The notes under the pieces are model-generated. The model was not told the origin of the DNA and did not search any database. It saw nothing but the letters and a program-made list of their open reading frames with translations. Source: Bacteroidota bacterium (GTDB taxonomy: Bacteria > Bacteroidota > Bacteroidia > B-17B0 > Aurantibacillaceae). Taken from it: DNA of 46,838 bases. Positions 17,011 through 25,951 of this stretch are shown piece after piece; position 1 is the first letter of the stretch, and the number at the start of each line of letters is the position of its first letter. Made by a program: the position numbers and the translations under genes. The stretch spans positions 1 to 46,838 of the forward strand of contig JAHEYF010000030.1 in NCBI GenBank assembly GCA_023251755.1, read 5' to 3'.

Positions 17011-17823
17011 TTAAAAATTTCCTTTGGAGCTAAAACAAGCGCGTGCAAATCGTTTCAGGTGTTTTAAACAAAGTTCAGGTGCTTCCAGAAAACCCATGTG
17101 CCCTTCGTTTTCGAGCAGCAAGACCTGTTTGCGTTTTATCAGTTCGCTTTGGTTCAATAACAACTGCATGGGTAAAATATTGTCGTAACGGCCTATAATC
17201 ATCATAACAGGGTAGCGGGCAAAATTAAGGATGATGTCTCGGTTGGGCCTATCTTTCATGCCTTCGAGCGTGGCTACAATGCCACGCTTTGGTGTTTGCA
17301 GGGCAATTTTTTGCGCAAAGGATATTTCGCGTTTTAGTTTTGAAAGGTTTTTGGTGGCGAATAAATTTTTTATGGTGTCGCGGGTGTAAAGGCGGGCGTC
17401 TGCTTTTACTAATTTCACAGCCCTTGACCGGTCCTTTTTTTTCTGTTCACTATCGGCGTAGGCTGTTGAATGAAATAAACAGAGCCCTCTTAAATTATCG
17501 GTAAACAATTCGCCAAAAGCCAGGGCTGCATAGCCTCCCATGCTGTGGCCCACTATTACATACCGTTTTAATTTTAAGGAATCCATTACACATTTTACAC
17601 TTTTTGCCATTAGGTCCATGCTGTGTATATATCCATAACAGGCACTTTTTCCATGCCCCGGCAAATCAATGGCAATTACCCTGAAATGTCTGGCCAATTG
17701 TTGCTGTGTATCTTTCCATATTTCCTGCGAACCCAAAAAGCCGTGCAACAATACAATTACGCGGCCTTTGCCCATATCGTTATAGGTAATTGTATCGCCA
17801 TGGAAAGAAGTTGTTTTTAGCAT
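17011..17823 (-). CDS. Alpha/beta-fold hydrolase
   Basis: A 270-residue cytoplasmic hydrolase with the complete family pattern. The oxyanion-hole segment VIVLLHGFLGSQEIW is at residues 22-36 and the DLPGHGKS strand-turn at 53-60. The nucleophile elbow VGHSMGGYAA places Ser94 at the turn, the acid is probably the Asp in GRYDNI near 222, and the catalytic His is in ENEGHMGF near 246. Length and motifs suit an esterase, lipase-like enzyme or C-C hydrolase such as the MenH-like group, but the substrate cannot be named. It is the last gene of an operon with a glycosyltransferase and a T9SS-secreted protein, 20 bp after the former. Confidence 0.9.
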   Translation of the reverse strand: MLKTTSFHGDTITYNDMGKGRVIVLLHGFLGSQEIWKDTQQQLARHFRVIAIDLPGHGKSACYGYIHSMDLMAKSVKCVMDSLKLKRYVIVGHSMGGYAALAFGELFTDNLRGLCLFHSTAYADSEQKKKDRSRAVKLVKADARLYTRDTIKNLFATKNLSKLKREISFAQKIALQTPKRGIVATLEGMKDRPNRDIILNFARYPVMMIIGRYDNILPMQLLLNQSELIKRKQVLLLENEGHMGFLEAPELCLKHLKRFARACFSSKGNF

Positions 17824-17843
17824 AAATTGAAAGCCCGAAAATA

Positions 17844-18929
17844 TTAATTTTTTAAAAGCTGTGTTATTGCATTTGATAAATAATGATGATTCTCCGGAAT
17901 ATGTATAGGCTGAATTTTTTTTAGTTGTTCTTCGTCAAACAAATCGTATTGCTGCCATTCGTTTTGCTGAATGACAGCACAGTTAAATTTTTCGGAAAGA
18001 TGCTGAGCAAGGTATTCCTGTTCGGCCTGCCCGGGAGTTGGAATTAAAATTGCTTTTTTTTGCAAGGCTTCCAGGTCCATTATACTTGAATAACCGCTGC
18101 GGCATATTACATACTCACTTTTTTCTATGCAATCCTGAAGTGCTGTACCGTTTAAAAAATCGTGTACCTCCACTGATTTGTTGTTTACTGCTAAAGCCGG
18201 GGCCTTTAATGTACCGCGGATAAAAACAATTTTTTTGTTTGTTGTATTTAATTGTTTGATCAGCAACTCTTCCAATACTGTTCGCTGAGGTTCCGGTCCG
18301 GAAAGCAGGATGCAGCAATTGTAAGAAAATTCAGTGGTGTTTTTAGCTGTTGTTTTAAAACGACTTAAAGGCCCTGTATAATGAATATGCTTTAACTGAT
18401 GTTCTCCATGCGATAAGTGCCCGCTCAGGTTGTTCGGCCCTTCTGCATCGGGGACCCAGCAACAGATAAACTTATTTATGTAAGCATGATTGATGCGGTT
18501 AATTGTGTTCGCAAAAAAAGGAGCAGGGATAAACAACTGGTGAGTAATAAAAACACAGGGAATTTTTTTTGAGTACAAACCATAACGGTTGTCGCTGATG
18601 ACTATATTAACGTTGTGTTTTTCGATCACAGCCTTCAGCCACTTGTTTTCTTTTTTTACGGTGTACAACAAACGGGGCAGCTGCAGAAAAAGCATAAAAG
18701 GCAATGAAAAAAACCTGGAATATTTTACCGCGTAAGCCGGTGCATCAATGCGTGTAAGTTGCGGGAATTCTTTTTGAAAAATAGCTTTTAGTGCGGGAGG
18801 GGCGGCAATAATTACTTCTGCGTTTTGTTGAATCAATTCCCGGATGATTGGAATACAACGGGTGGCATGGCCAAATCCCCAGTCGAGGGGGCAGATTAAA
18901 ATTCTTTTTTTATTCCGGCTGTCGGGCAC
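17844..18929 (-). CDS. MurG/UGT-like glycosyltransferase
   Basis: A 361-residue GT-B-type glycosyltransferase. The N-terminal motif ICPLDWGFGHATRCIPI (residues 12-28) is the acceptor-side loop of the MurG/MGT group, and the C-terminal CRSGYSSIMDLEALQKKAI, followed by IPTPGQAEQEYLA, is the nucleotide-sugar binding site, in which Glu and Gln contact the sugar. No membrane helix is seen. The only start that fits is a GTG at 18927-18929, eight bases after the stop of the preceding gene; there is no nearby in-frame ATG. It lies between a large T9SS-secreted protein and an alpha/beta hydrolase, so it might modify a surface glycan or the secreted protein. Donor and acceptor are unknown. Confidence 0.85.
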   Translation of the reverse strand: MPDSRNKKRILICPLDWGFGHATRCIPIIRELIQQNAEVIIAAPPALKAIFQKEFPQLTRIDAPAYAVKYSRFFSLPFMLFLQLPRLLYTVKKENKWLKAVIEKHNVNIVISDNRYGLYSKKIPCVFITHQLFIPAPFFANTINRINHAYINKFICCWVPDAEGPNNLSGHLSHGEHQLKHIHYTGPLSRFKTTAKNTTEFSYNCCILLSGPEPQRTVLEELLIKQLNTTNKKIVFIRGTLKAPALAVNNKSVEVHDFLNGTALQDCIEKSEYVICRSGYSSIMDLEALQKKAILIPTPGQAEQEYLAQHLSEKFNCAVIQQNEWQQYDLFDEEQLKKIQPIHIPENHHYLSNAITQLLKN

Positions 18930-18937
18930 AGCAACAA

Positions 18938-21676
18938 TTAGTTTTTTAAAATTTGTAAAAAGCCCTTCAGTAATTTTGTTTCAATACCGGTGTAGCGTAT
19001 CATGTGCACCTCGCACACATAATAATAGGTGCCGTCGGTACAGGCCTGTTTGGAGGTCTTGTTTTTTCCATCCCAGTTGATCGGGGCCTCTTTTGTTTCA
19101 AATACCAGTTCACCCCAGCGGTTGTATATTTTTAAGTCTATGTCTTTTACAAAACGGTTTTTTACAGGGATAAAAAAGTCGTTGATGTTGTCGCCATTGG
19201 TGGTAATGATATTGGGCAATTCGTATTCGGGGCAATTGTCCACGCAGGCCATGGTACTTTTTACACTTTCATTGCCAAAGGAATCAACCGCTGTAATGGC
19301 ATAACAACCGGCAATGGAAGCAGAAAAATCGGTTTGAAAAACGGTAACATGAATAGGGAACGAATCAATTTTTACAAAGGGGCTGTCTTGTACAGCGGTA
19401 AAATATAAATTGTAATACACGGCATCGTTGCTGCAACTGTTGTTGGGATTGGTCCAGCTGAGCGAAGTCAACTGTGAGGTGCAATTGCCTGTAATATTGG
19501 TGATAACAGGGGGGCAGGGGGCTTCCTGGTCAACAGGTGTGGCGCAGGCTTTTTGCGACCAGTTGATGAGTGGTTTGTAAATAGTTACATCAGAATAACT
19601 ACCAGTGGTTTTAATCTTGTAACAGTAATTTTTTCCGTTTACCAAATTCGTGTCTGTGTATTGGGTAAGCGTTGTACTGTCTATAAGGGCATAGCCACCG
19701 CCGGGTGTAAGCTGACGGTATATATAAGCTTTGTTATTTAACCAGGGCACCTGAAACTGCCAGCTCAATTGAACCCTGCGGGCCAGGCCGGTTGCTTTCA
19801 AAAAAACAGAAGAGGCGGTTTGTGAGGAACCTTTTAATTGGTTGTTGCAATAGAAGTCTATTTTATAGGTATAAGGATTGTTTTGGGTATTCAGATGAAC
19901 ATCGGTATAAGTGGTGTCGCTCAGGGCTGTGATGTGTGCAAAATAAGTTTTGCTCACACTGTATACCTGAACAAAGGTCCCGGTAAAATTATTGTGTTGC
20001 ATCAGCCTGAACTCATAAGGGCCCGGACTGGTAATTGTATCGAGGCTGGGGACAGTACTTGTAGAGAGAAGTGGTTTGATCCAGCGCACCCACACCTCGC
20101 CCGCCTGGGCATCGGTGGTGTCTACACTTACATTTATAACAATAGGTACATCGCGCACCAAATGCTGGCACACCTGCGTAGAGGCCGCACTTAAAGAACC
20201 GTCTGCAAATTGCGCCACTATTAAATAAGAATAATCAACACCCTGGGCCAGGCCTGCACCATTGTTGTTATCGGTAAACGTAAGGGCAGGCGGTGGATTG
20301 GTTAATGCGGCCAGTGTTCCAATGTGTGTATAGCCTGCAGTTGAAGGCACACCTGTTATACAGGGATCGGCCTGGTAAGGTGTACATTCGTTTTTGCGGT
20401 AAATTAAATAATTCACAATGGCATTGCCGCTGCCTGATCCGCAGGCATTGGGGGCCTGCCAGTTTAAAACAATACTGGCACCGTTTGCTGTGGCTGTTAC
20501 ATTTTTGGGCGGGGGCGCAACCACACGTATATAAAAGGATTCAAAATCCACTAATTTAACCGGCGAATTGTTGTCTTCGGCCTTAATGGTAATAAGGTAA
20601 GGTTGAGCGCTGATTTGCCCGCAGTTGGGTGTCCATGAAACAGTTCCGCTTACAATACCCACCGAAGCTGTAGATGTAAAGGTAGCTGCAGGGTTCATAT
20701 TAAAGGGGGCGCCGTTGGCTGTGAGGGTCACCAGGTCGTGGTCAATGGTATCATAAGCCAGTACAATTTGTGTAAAAGGGGTTCCTGCAACTATACAGGT
20801 GTCTTTTATTGGTTTTATCTGAGGAGGATGGTCCTGGCAGGGCTGCACATTCACCTGAAGGTCGCGCAGTGTTTTCCCGATAATATGGTAAACGCCGTCG
20901 TTGTCTTTCCTCCATTCCGTAATAAGTATGGCAAAGTTGTATTCACCCAGCGCAGTGGGTACGTTCCAGATCAAATTCCCAATGTTATCAATCGTTACAT
21001 TTAAGGAGGCAGCCGGGGTATAACCTGGAATAGGAGTGCCTCCCAGACCCAGACAGCTTGTTAAGGAATACGATAAACTATCCTGATCGGGGTCGTAAGC
21101 GCCGGGGTTGTGGATAAATATTTGTCCGCCACAGGCCTGGTCAATGGGAGGGAAAGTAAGTACCGGGGAATTGTTGGTGCCTAAGCCGGGTACATTGGAT
21201 GTATAAATAGTATCCACCAATGCAAAAGGTACGTTTACCGAGTTGGGAATATTGTTGGAACCTGCATTGCGGTTGGGATCAAACATATACAGGATGTGCC
21301 AGCTGCTCCCCTGAAAAGTGTAGGCTCCTTCGTAAATATTAAGTCTGTATCCACCCTGAGAGGTTCCCGCAGGAGTGATGTCAAACCCGTCGTGCGCAAA
21401 ACCCTGTTGATTATTGCCGCAGGTTGCAGTACCGCCATTTATCCGGGGCAAAACAATACTGTCTAATAAATTATCGATAAAAATAGTTTGGAAACAACGA
21501 TCAGCTGCAAGGGAGCCTGAGCCGTTGTTGGTATAGGTGGTGACCCTTATTTTATAGGTGTTTCCGCCCAGGCAGGAATACGTAATTTCGCCCGAACGGT
21601 TGTGTGTTGCCCTGGATTGCAGGGCTAAACCTGCAAACAAAAAAAGAAAGAATATGTATTTAATTGAATAGCGCAT
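18938..21676 (-). CDS. Secreted FN3-domain protein with T9SS type B C-terminal domain
   Basis: A 912-residue exported protein. The signal peptide ends near SRA (residue 23) and is followed by THNRSGEITYSCLGG, a sequence that starts many Bacteroidota gliding-associated proteins. The N-terminal half has a cadherin-like/Ig region with PGAYDPDQDSLSYSL near 190-210. From about 390 come several fibronectin-III-like modules (PPPKNVTATANGASIVLNW; ATGLARRVQLSWQFQVPW). The last ~95 residues, from ELPNIITTNGDNINDFF through KIYNRWGELVFE, are the type B sorting domain. It heads an operon with a glycosyltransferase (8-bp gap) and a hydrolase. The likely role is surface adhesion or matrix; ligand unknown. 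Confidence 0.92.
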   Translation of the reverse strand: MRYSIKYIFFLFLFAGLALQSRATHNRSGEITYSCLGGNTYKIRVTTYTNNGSGSLAADRCFQTIFIDNLLDSIVLPRINGGTATCGNNQQGFAHDGFDITPAGTSQGGYRLNIYEGAYTFQGSSWHILYMFDPNRNAGSNNIPNSVNVPFALVDTIYTSNVPGLGTNNSPVLTFPPIDQACGGQIFIHNPGAYDPDQDSLSYSLTSCLGLGGTPIPGYTPAASLNVTIDNIGNLIWNVPTALGEYNFAILITEWRKDNDGVYHIIGKTLRDLQVNVQPCQDHPPQIKPIKDTCIVAGTPFTQIVLAYDTIDHDLVTLTANGAPFNMNPAATFTSTASVGIVSGTVSWTPNCGQISAQPYLITIKAEDNNSPVKLVDFESFYIRVVAPPPKNVTATANGASIVLNWQAPNACGSGSGNAIVNYLIYRKNECTPYQADPCITGVPSTAGYTHIGTLAALTNPPPALTFTDNNNGAGLAQGVDYSYLIVAQFADGSLSAASTQVCQHLVRDVPIVINVSVDTTDAQAGEVWVRWIKPLLSTSTVPSLDTITSPGPYEFRLMQHNNFTGTFVQVYSVSKTYFAHITALSDTTYTDVHLNTQNNPYTYKIDFYCNNQLKGSSQTASSVFLKATGLARRVQLSWQFQVPWLNNKAYIYRQLTPGGGYALIDSTTLTQYTDTNLVNGKNYCYKIKTTGSYSDVTIYKPLINWSQKACATPVDQEAPCPPVITNITGNCTSQLTSLSWTNPNNSCSNDAVYYNLYFTAVQDSPFVKIDSFPIHVTVFQTDFSASIAGCYAITAVDSFGNESVKSTMACVDNCPEYELPNIITTNGDNINDFFIPVKNRFVKDIDLKIYNRWGELVFETKEAPINWDGKNKTSKQACTDGTYYYVCEVHMIRYTGIETKLLKGFLQILKN

Positions 21677-21838
21677 GGCGCAGGTAATTCATGGGTTTTA
21701 AAGGTAGTAAAAAATTGAACTTATCCAAAGGTTTTGAAGCCGGAACCCCCATTTTTAACATTTAGCACCGCCTGTTTGCCCCGGAATTGAAAAATAAAAT
21801 TACTGAACTGTGATTTTTTATAGCCTTGTACGAATAAT

Positions 21839-21880
21839 TAGATGATTAGCTGATGTGATGATTAGCTGATTGATTTGAAG
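21839..21880 (+). repeat. GATGATTAGCTGATG tandem words
   Basis: GATGATTAGCTGATGTGATGATTAGCTGATT contains two exact copies of GATGATTAGCTGAT 17 bp apart. It is low-complexity intergenic sequence upstream of the sigma factor gene. Confidence 0.5.
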
Positions 21881-21961
21881 ATGGAAGTTCAACTAAGGCC
21901 CGATGATTTTCTTTGATTAGAAGATAGCGATGAATAAGTACAATTATATATAGAAAATTTA

Positions 21962-21999
21962 TTCGCAACCGGGATTGTACTTTTGGCTCTTGGCTTAAT
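21962..21999 (-). repeat. Short intergenic repeat, CCAAGAGCCAAAA family, inverted copy
   Basis: On the minus strand it reads TTAAGCCAAGAGCCAAAA, a short spacer, then TCCCGGTTGCG, the same two blocks as at 1758-1792 with a near-identical spacer. It ends about 20 bp before the ECF sigma start codon. Confidence 0.6.
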
Positions 22000-22021
22000 A
22001 TTTTTACCTTATAAAATATAA

Positions 22022-22537
22022 ATGATAAACACACAAGCGGCTTCCGATCAGTTTTTAATGCTGATAGAACAGAACAAAGGGATTGTATACAAGGTGGCCA
22101 ATTCGTACTGCAAGGATGAAGAGGACAGAAAAGACCTTGTTCAGGAAATTATTTTCCAGTTGTGGAAATCTTTTAGCCGCTACGACGATCAATACAAGTT
22201 GTCTACCTGGATGTACCGGATAGCATTGAATGTGGCCATCTCCTTTTACCGGAAAGAAAGCCGCCGCAGGGATTATTCCACCAGCATCAACCCCGGTATT
22301 TTAAACTTTACCGAAGACAAAGAAGGCCCCGAAATTGAAAAAAACATTCACCTGCTGCAACAGTTTATTAATGAGTTGAAGGAATTGGACCGCGCCCTGA
22401 TGATCCTTTACCTGGAAGAGAAAAGCCATAAAGAAATGGCTGAGATATTGGGATTAAGTGAAACCAATATCGCCACTAAAATCGGCCGGGTAAAAGAAAA
22501 ATTAAAACAAAAATTTTCAAACATTCATAAAGACTAA
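22022..22537 (+). CDS. ECF-type RNA polymerase sigma factor
   Basis: A 171-residue sigma-70 factor of the extracytoplasmic-function class, directing RNA polymerase to a small set of promoters. Sigma region 2 is at about residues 15-85 with DLVQEIIFQLWKSF (core binding) and LSTWMYRIALNVAI (promoter melting). Region 4 is at about 115-165 with a helix-turn-helix around HKEMAEILGLSETNIATKI. The gap between them lacks region 3, as expected. It is followed four bases later by a four-helix membrane protein gene, the usual place for an anti-sigma factor. A short-repeat copy lies directly in the leader. The target genes are unknown. Confidence 0.93.
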   Translation: MINTQAASDQFLMLIEQNKGIVYKVANSYCKDEEDRKDLVQEIIFQLWKSFSRYDDQYKLSTWMYRIALNVAISFYRKESRRRDYSTSINPGILNFTEDKEGPEIEKNIHLLQQFINELKELDRALMILYLEEKSHKEMAEILGLSETNIATKIGRVKEKLKQKFSNIHKD

Positions 22538-22541
22538 AAAC

Positions 22542-23174
22542 ATGGAAGAAACAGATGTAAAAAAACTATGGCAGTTGTACGACAACAAACTGGAAAAATC
22601 ATTAACACTGAACCATAAAATAATACGTGAAATACAATCGCAAAAAGCGGAGAACAGTATCAATTCATTTCGTAAAACACAGGTGTTGGGGATACTGGCA
22701 GGCATTCTCTGGATTGTATTCCTGGGCTTTTTAGTGCTCAACTCATTGGATAAAATCTATTTTGCAATTTCGGCCGGGGCCATTTTATTGTTTAATGTGT
22801 ATGCCGTTGTTGCATATATATGGACGGTAGTAATAATTAATGGAATAAACATTGCCGGCAATATTACCGAAACCCAGCAAAAATTAACCTTGTTGCAAAA
22901 CTCATTTACTAAAATAGGGAGGGTACTTATTCTGCAGGCCCCCTTTTATTGCACATTCTGGTATACCGATGAATTAGTGGCGCATGGGGGTACAACATTC
23001 TGGCTGATACAATTGCTCGTTGTTTCCTTTTTTACAGGAATCTCTATTTACCTCTACAGACAATTAACCCCTGAAAACAATCATAAAAAATGGGTGCGTG
23101 CAATAGGAGATAGTAAATTACGCAAGGCTATTGAGTTTTTAAATGAAATTGAAGAGTTTAAAAAGGGAAGTTAA
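22542..23174 (+). CDS. Four-helix membrane protein, probable partner of the sigma factor
   Basis: A 210-residue membrane protein. The first ~45 residues are cytoplasmic and helical (VKKLWQLYDNKLEKSLTLN), followed by two helices at about 47-65 and 75-100, and two more at about 130-145 and 152-170, then a charged cytoplasmic tail ending EIEEFKKGS. The N-terminal segment could hold the sigma factor, as in membrane anti-sigma factors, but it lacks the Cys/His zinc motif of the ZAS class. Genes of this type commonly follow ECF sigma genes in Bacteroidota. The four-base spacing implies cotranscription. Function is inferred from position alone. Confidence 0.7.
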   Translation: MEETDVKKLWQLYDNKLEKSLTLNHKIIREIQSQKAENSINSFRKTQVLGILAGILWIVFLGFLVLNSLDKIYFAISAGAILLFNVYAVVAYIWTVVIINGINIAGNITETQQKLTLLQNSFTKIGRVLILQAPFYCTFWYTDELVAHGGTTFWLIQLLVVSFFTGISIYLYRQLTPENNHKKWVRAIGDSKLRKAIEFLNEIEEFKKGS

Positions 23175-23361
23175 AAGGTAGAAGTCAAAAGTTAAAAGCC
23201 ATGCTTCGGCAAGCTCAGTAACCAGGAGCCAAAAAGCGATTTCGTATATGTAAATCTTTTATGGCTTATTTTTTATTGCTTATGGCTTTCCCTTAGTTTA
23301 AAGGTAGAAGTCAAAAGTCAAAAAAGTGAGAGCGTGAGAATGTTAGAAGGTAAGGAAGAGA
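23174..23361 (+). repeat. Cluster of intergenic repeats with a 19-bp exact direct repeat
   Basis: AAAGGTAGAAGTCAAAAGT occurs exactly at 23174-23192 and 23300-23318. Between them are a CCAGGAGCCAAAA word (23219-23250) and TTATGGCTTATTT-like words. After them comes GTGAGAGCGTGAGAATGTTA at 23326-23345, which resembles 40784-40829 and, inverted, 33489-33527. Confidence 0.6.
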
Positions 23362-23363
23362 GT

Positions 23364-23416
23364 ACCCTCTGCGTGAAACAAAAAAACTATAACAAGCTTG
23401 GTGCCTTTGCGGGAAA
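23364..23416. repeat. CCTCTGCGTGAAAC / GGTGCCTTTGCGGG intergenic repeat
   Basis: ACCCTCTGCGTGAAAC and AAGCTTGGTGCCTTTGCGGG are two degenerate words of the same style as 2370-2413. They lie just before the stop of the antiporter gene in a convergent gap. Confidence 0.5.
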
Positions 23417-23427
23417 TAAATTAAAAT

Positions 23428-25716
23428 TTAAGGCCTTATAATTAATACAGAAGGGATAGAACTTACCCAGCCATCTTTTGAATGGATTACTTTTTTCCAG
23501 CCTTCAAAACTTATCGCTATTAAATCGGCTTCGGTGATGGATTCAAAATTATATTGGGCAGCATCCACAATACTCACACTATTGGGCAACAAATTACTTA
23601 AACTGTTTACTTCGTCTTTAAACTCCGTATGGCTTTGCATCACATGGCCGAAATCGAGCAGGGTGATGGTTGAATTGTTGTTGCGGATTAATTGTTTGGC
23701 GTAAAGCAGCATAAAAAAATCACCGATACCAAAAATAGGAATCATCACATGGTCACAGGAACGAAAGTCCTTGTCGATAAACACCCCAACTGGTATTGGT
23801 GAATCGTTGATCAGTTCCAGCGAACGCTCGTCCAATACTTTGTGTTTTTCCAACAGGGTTTCTTTCCCGGATAATTTACTGATTAACTTTTCAGGGTTCA
23901 ATGCCTTGGCGGTAAAACCAACCAATTTACCCAAAAATGTACCTTCAAAAATAGATTGCCCTACACCGATAATCATCAGGTCGAATTGCCCTTTATTTAC
24001 TGTTTCAAGTATTTCAGAATTAATATCGTTGGAAGATTTGAATATAGTACGTATAGGGAAACGCAGTTTATTGGCTTCCACTTTCAGGGGCCTGAAACTT
24101 TCTTTTTCAAATTCAGCTGCTTCGTAAAGGTTGATGTCGGAACTGGGGCTCACGTGCAGCGCTGTTACATCAGTATTGTTCAGGGTTTTATTGGTAAAGG
24201 CATGTGCAAGCCTTACCATTTTTTTCCCGCTCTGCGGATTACCAAAGGACATCAGTACTTTGTAACGCGGACTTAAATTCGTGTCTTCCGATTTGTCTTC
24301 CGCACCGCTTGTTTTGTCTTTAAATGCCCAGTTGATTAAATCCAGTATAGGACCCGTCATAAAAGTAGTCAGCAATGCCATCAGTACCAGCATGGCAAAC
24401 ATTTCGGCGCTCAATACCCCCAGGTCGTACCCTATATTCAGTACAATCAATTCCATTAATCCACGGGTGTTCATTAAGGCGCCAATGGATAAACTTTCTT
24501 TCCACGATTGTCCCACAAAACGCGCCGCCAGGCTGCTGCCCCCAAATTTCCCTAAAATAGCCACTCCTATCACTGCACCGCAAACCAACCACAGGTGTAC
24601 ATCGTTCAATAAACCGATCTGGGTACGCAAACCTGTAAACACAAAAAACAAAGGCAGGAACAATGAAAGAGAAATGTACTCCACCTTTTCAATTAAAATT
24701 TTCCGGAAGGAAGTACTCTGCGGCATCACCACACCCGCCATAAAGGCACCGAATAAAGCATGGATACCAATTACTTCGGTTGTAAAAGCTGAAATAAGCA
24801 GCACCCCTAAAATAAGCGCAACAATACCCAGGCTTAAAGATTCTTTACTATAATATACTTCACCGAGGCGTTTTAAAAAGGGTTGTATTAATTTAAGCAT
24901 CACCACCACATAACCCAGGGCCATGAGTATGGTAAAAATGGAGCTCATAAAAGAACCGGCCTTAACAATTGCAATTACAGCAGCCAGAATACACCAGGCT
25001 GTTATATCATCGGCGGCGGCACAGGTAATGGCAATGGTCCCTAATTTAGTGCGGGTCAATCCCCTTTCCTGTATAATACGTGCCAATACCGGAAAGGCGG
25101 TAATGCTCATCGAAATACCAATGAACAGACTAAAGGATAAAAATGAAATATTTTTCGGGGCAAACTCAGCGTATAAAAAATAAGACAGCAATACACCGAG
25201 TGTATAAGGTACAATAATACTGGAGTGACTAATAACGATAGCGTCCTGCGCTTTGTTTTTAAGAATTTTCAGGTCGAGTTCCATCCCAATTACAAACATG
25301 AATAAAATAAGACCCATCTGACTAAAGAACTGTAAATTGGGAAGGGAGGTTTTGGGAAATAAAAACAAACTGTATTCAGGAAACCACATTCCTAATAAAG
25401 AAGGGCCAAGGATAATACCGGCTACAATTTCGCCGATCACGGTGGGCTGCCCCATTTTATTAAATATATAACCAAAGGTGCGCGATACAAATACAATGGT
25501 AATGATCTGCAACAATAAAATAGACAAAGGGTGATGCAGGTTGTGGTGCATGGTGACTAAGAACTGATCGAAAAAATGAATATTCGACAAGCTTACAGCG
25601 GCTCCTTCAACTTTGCCTGCTTCCATTTGACCCCCGTGCCGGATGATAAAAAACATCAATGCGCCAAAACCGGAAATAGTCAATACATAAAAAAGAATGT
25701 TTCGGATTTTGCTCAT
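23428..25716 (-). CDS. Kef-type cation:proton antiporter with universal-stress-like C-terminal domain
   Basis: A 762-residue inner-membrane antiporter of the CPA2 (Kef/NapA-like) family that exchanges K+ or Na+ for H+. After an extra N-terminal helix (residues 7-25), the exchanger domain spans about 55-465 with some 12 helices. Marker segments are GEIVAGIILGPSLLGMW near residue 98 and CAAADDITAWCILA near 235, whose paired aspartates are the ion-binding site. The tail from about 485 to 762 is cytoplasmic and resembles universal stress protein domains rather than a TrkA-N (RCK) domain. The gene stands alone, converging with the sigma operon and diverging from the methionine-sulfoxide reductase gene. 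Ion specificity cannot be told. Confidence 0.92.
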   Translation of the reverse strand: MSKIRNILFYVLTISGFGALMFFIIRHGGQMEAGKVEGAAVSLSNIHFFDQFLVTMHHNLHHPLSILLLQIITIVFVSRTFGYIFNKMGQPTVIGEIVAGIILGPSLLGMWFPEYSLFLFPKTSLPNLQFFSQMGLILFMFVIGMELDLKILKNKAQDAIVISHSSIIVPYTLGVLLSYFLYAEFAPKNISFLSFSLFIGISMSITAFPVLARIIQERGLTRTKLGTIAITCAAADDITAWCILAAVIAIVKAGSFMSSIFTILMALGYVVVMLKLIQPFLKRLGEVYYSKESLSLGIVALILGVLLISAFTTEVIGIHALFGAFMAGVVMPQSTSFRKILIEKVEYISLSLFLPLFFVFTGLRTQIGLLNDVHLWLVCGAVIGVAILGKFGGSSLAARFVGQSWKESLSIGALMNTRGLMELIVLNIGYDLGVLSAEMFAMLVLMALLTTFMTGPILDLINWAFKDKTSGAEDKSEDTNLSPRYKVLMSFGNPQSGKKMVRLAHAFTNKTLNNTDVTALHVSPSSDINLYEAAEFEKESFRPLKVEANKLRFPIRTIFKSSNDINSEILETVNKGQFDLMIIGVGQSIFEGTFLGKLVGFTAKALNPEKLISKLSGKETLLEKHKVLDERSLELINDSPIPVGVFIDKDFRSCDHVMIPIFGIGDFFMLLYAKQLIRNNNSTITLLDFGHVMQSHTEFKDEVNSLSNLLPNSVSIVDAAQYNFESITEADLIAISFEGWKKVIHSKDGWVSSIPSVLIIRP

Positions 25717-25827
25717 ACCGTTTTATATTTAAAAGTTCAAAATTTAAAATTCAAAGTATGAATTAGCCTGCAATTAAATGAGTTCCTGCAGATGCCCGCA
25801 ACACTGTTCATTTAACAACTCATCAGC

Positions 25828-25866
25828 AAAACTTTGCGTTTTAATCAGCGCTTTTCTGCGGGAAAC
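25828..25866. repeat. CTTTGCGTT / CAGCGCTTTTCTGCGGGAAAC intergenic repeat
   Basis: AATCAGCGCTTTTCTGCGGG follows AAACTTTGCGTTT. The TGCGGGAAA end matches the repeat at 23394-23416. Confidence 0.4.
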
Positions 25867-25951
25867 AAGTGCAAAAATACAAAATCAACAAGTGCTTTAG
25901 TTCAAGTTTCAGGACGATTGTAACAAAACAGTTAAAATATGTACTGAAATT

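Larger units (their letters stand above)
21677..22021. other. Divergent intergenic region with short repeats
   Basis: These 345 bp separate the T9SS protein operon from the ECF sigma gene. At 21839-21880 there is a GATGATTAGCTGA word repeated twice, and at 21962-21999 the inverted copy of the CCAAGAGCCAAAA repeat forms the immediate leader of the sigma gene. I see no gene or RNA here. A short minus-strand open frame is built from the repeats and is not credible. Confidence 0.5.

Noticed and set aside
24281..24853. 190-residue plus-strand open frame inside the antiporter gene
   Set aside because: It is antisense to a well-conserved membrane domain, and its product has no recognisable features.
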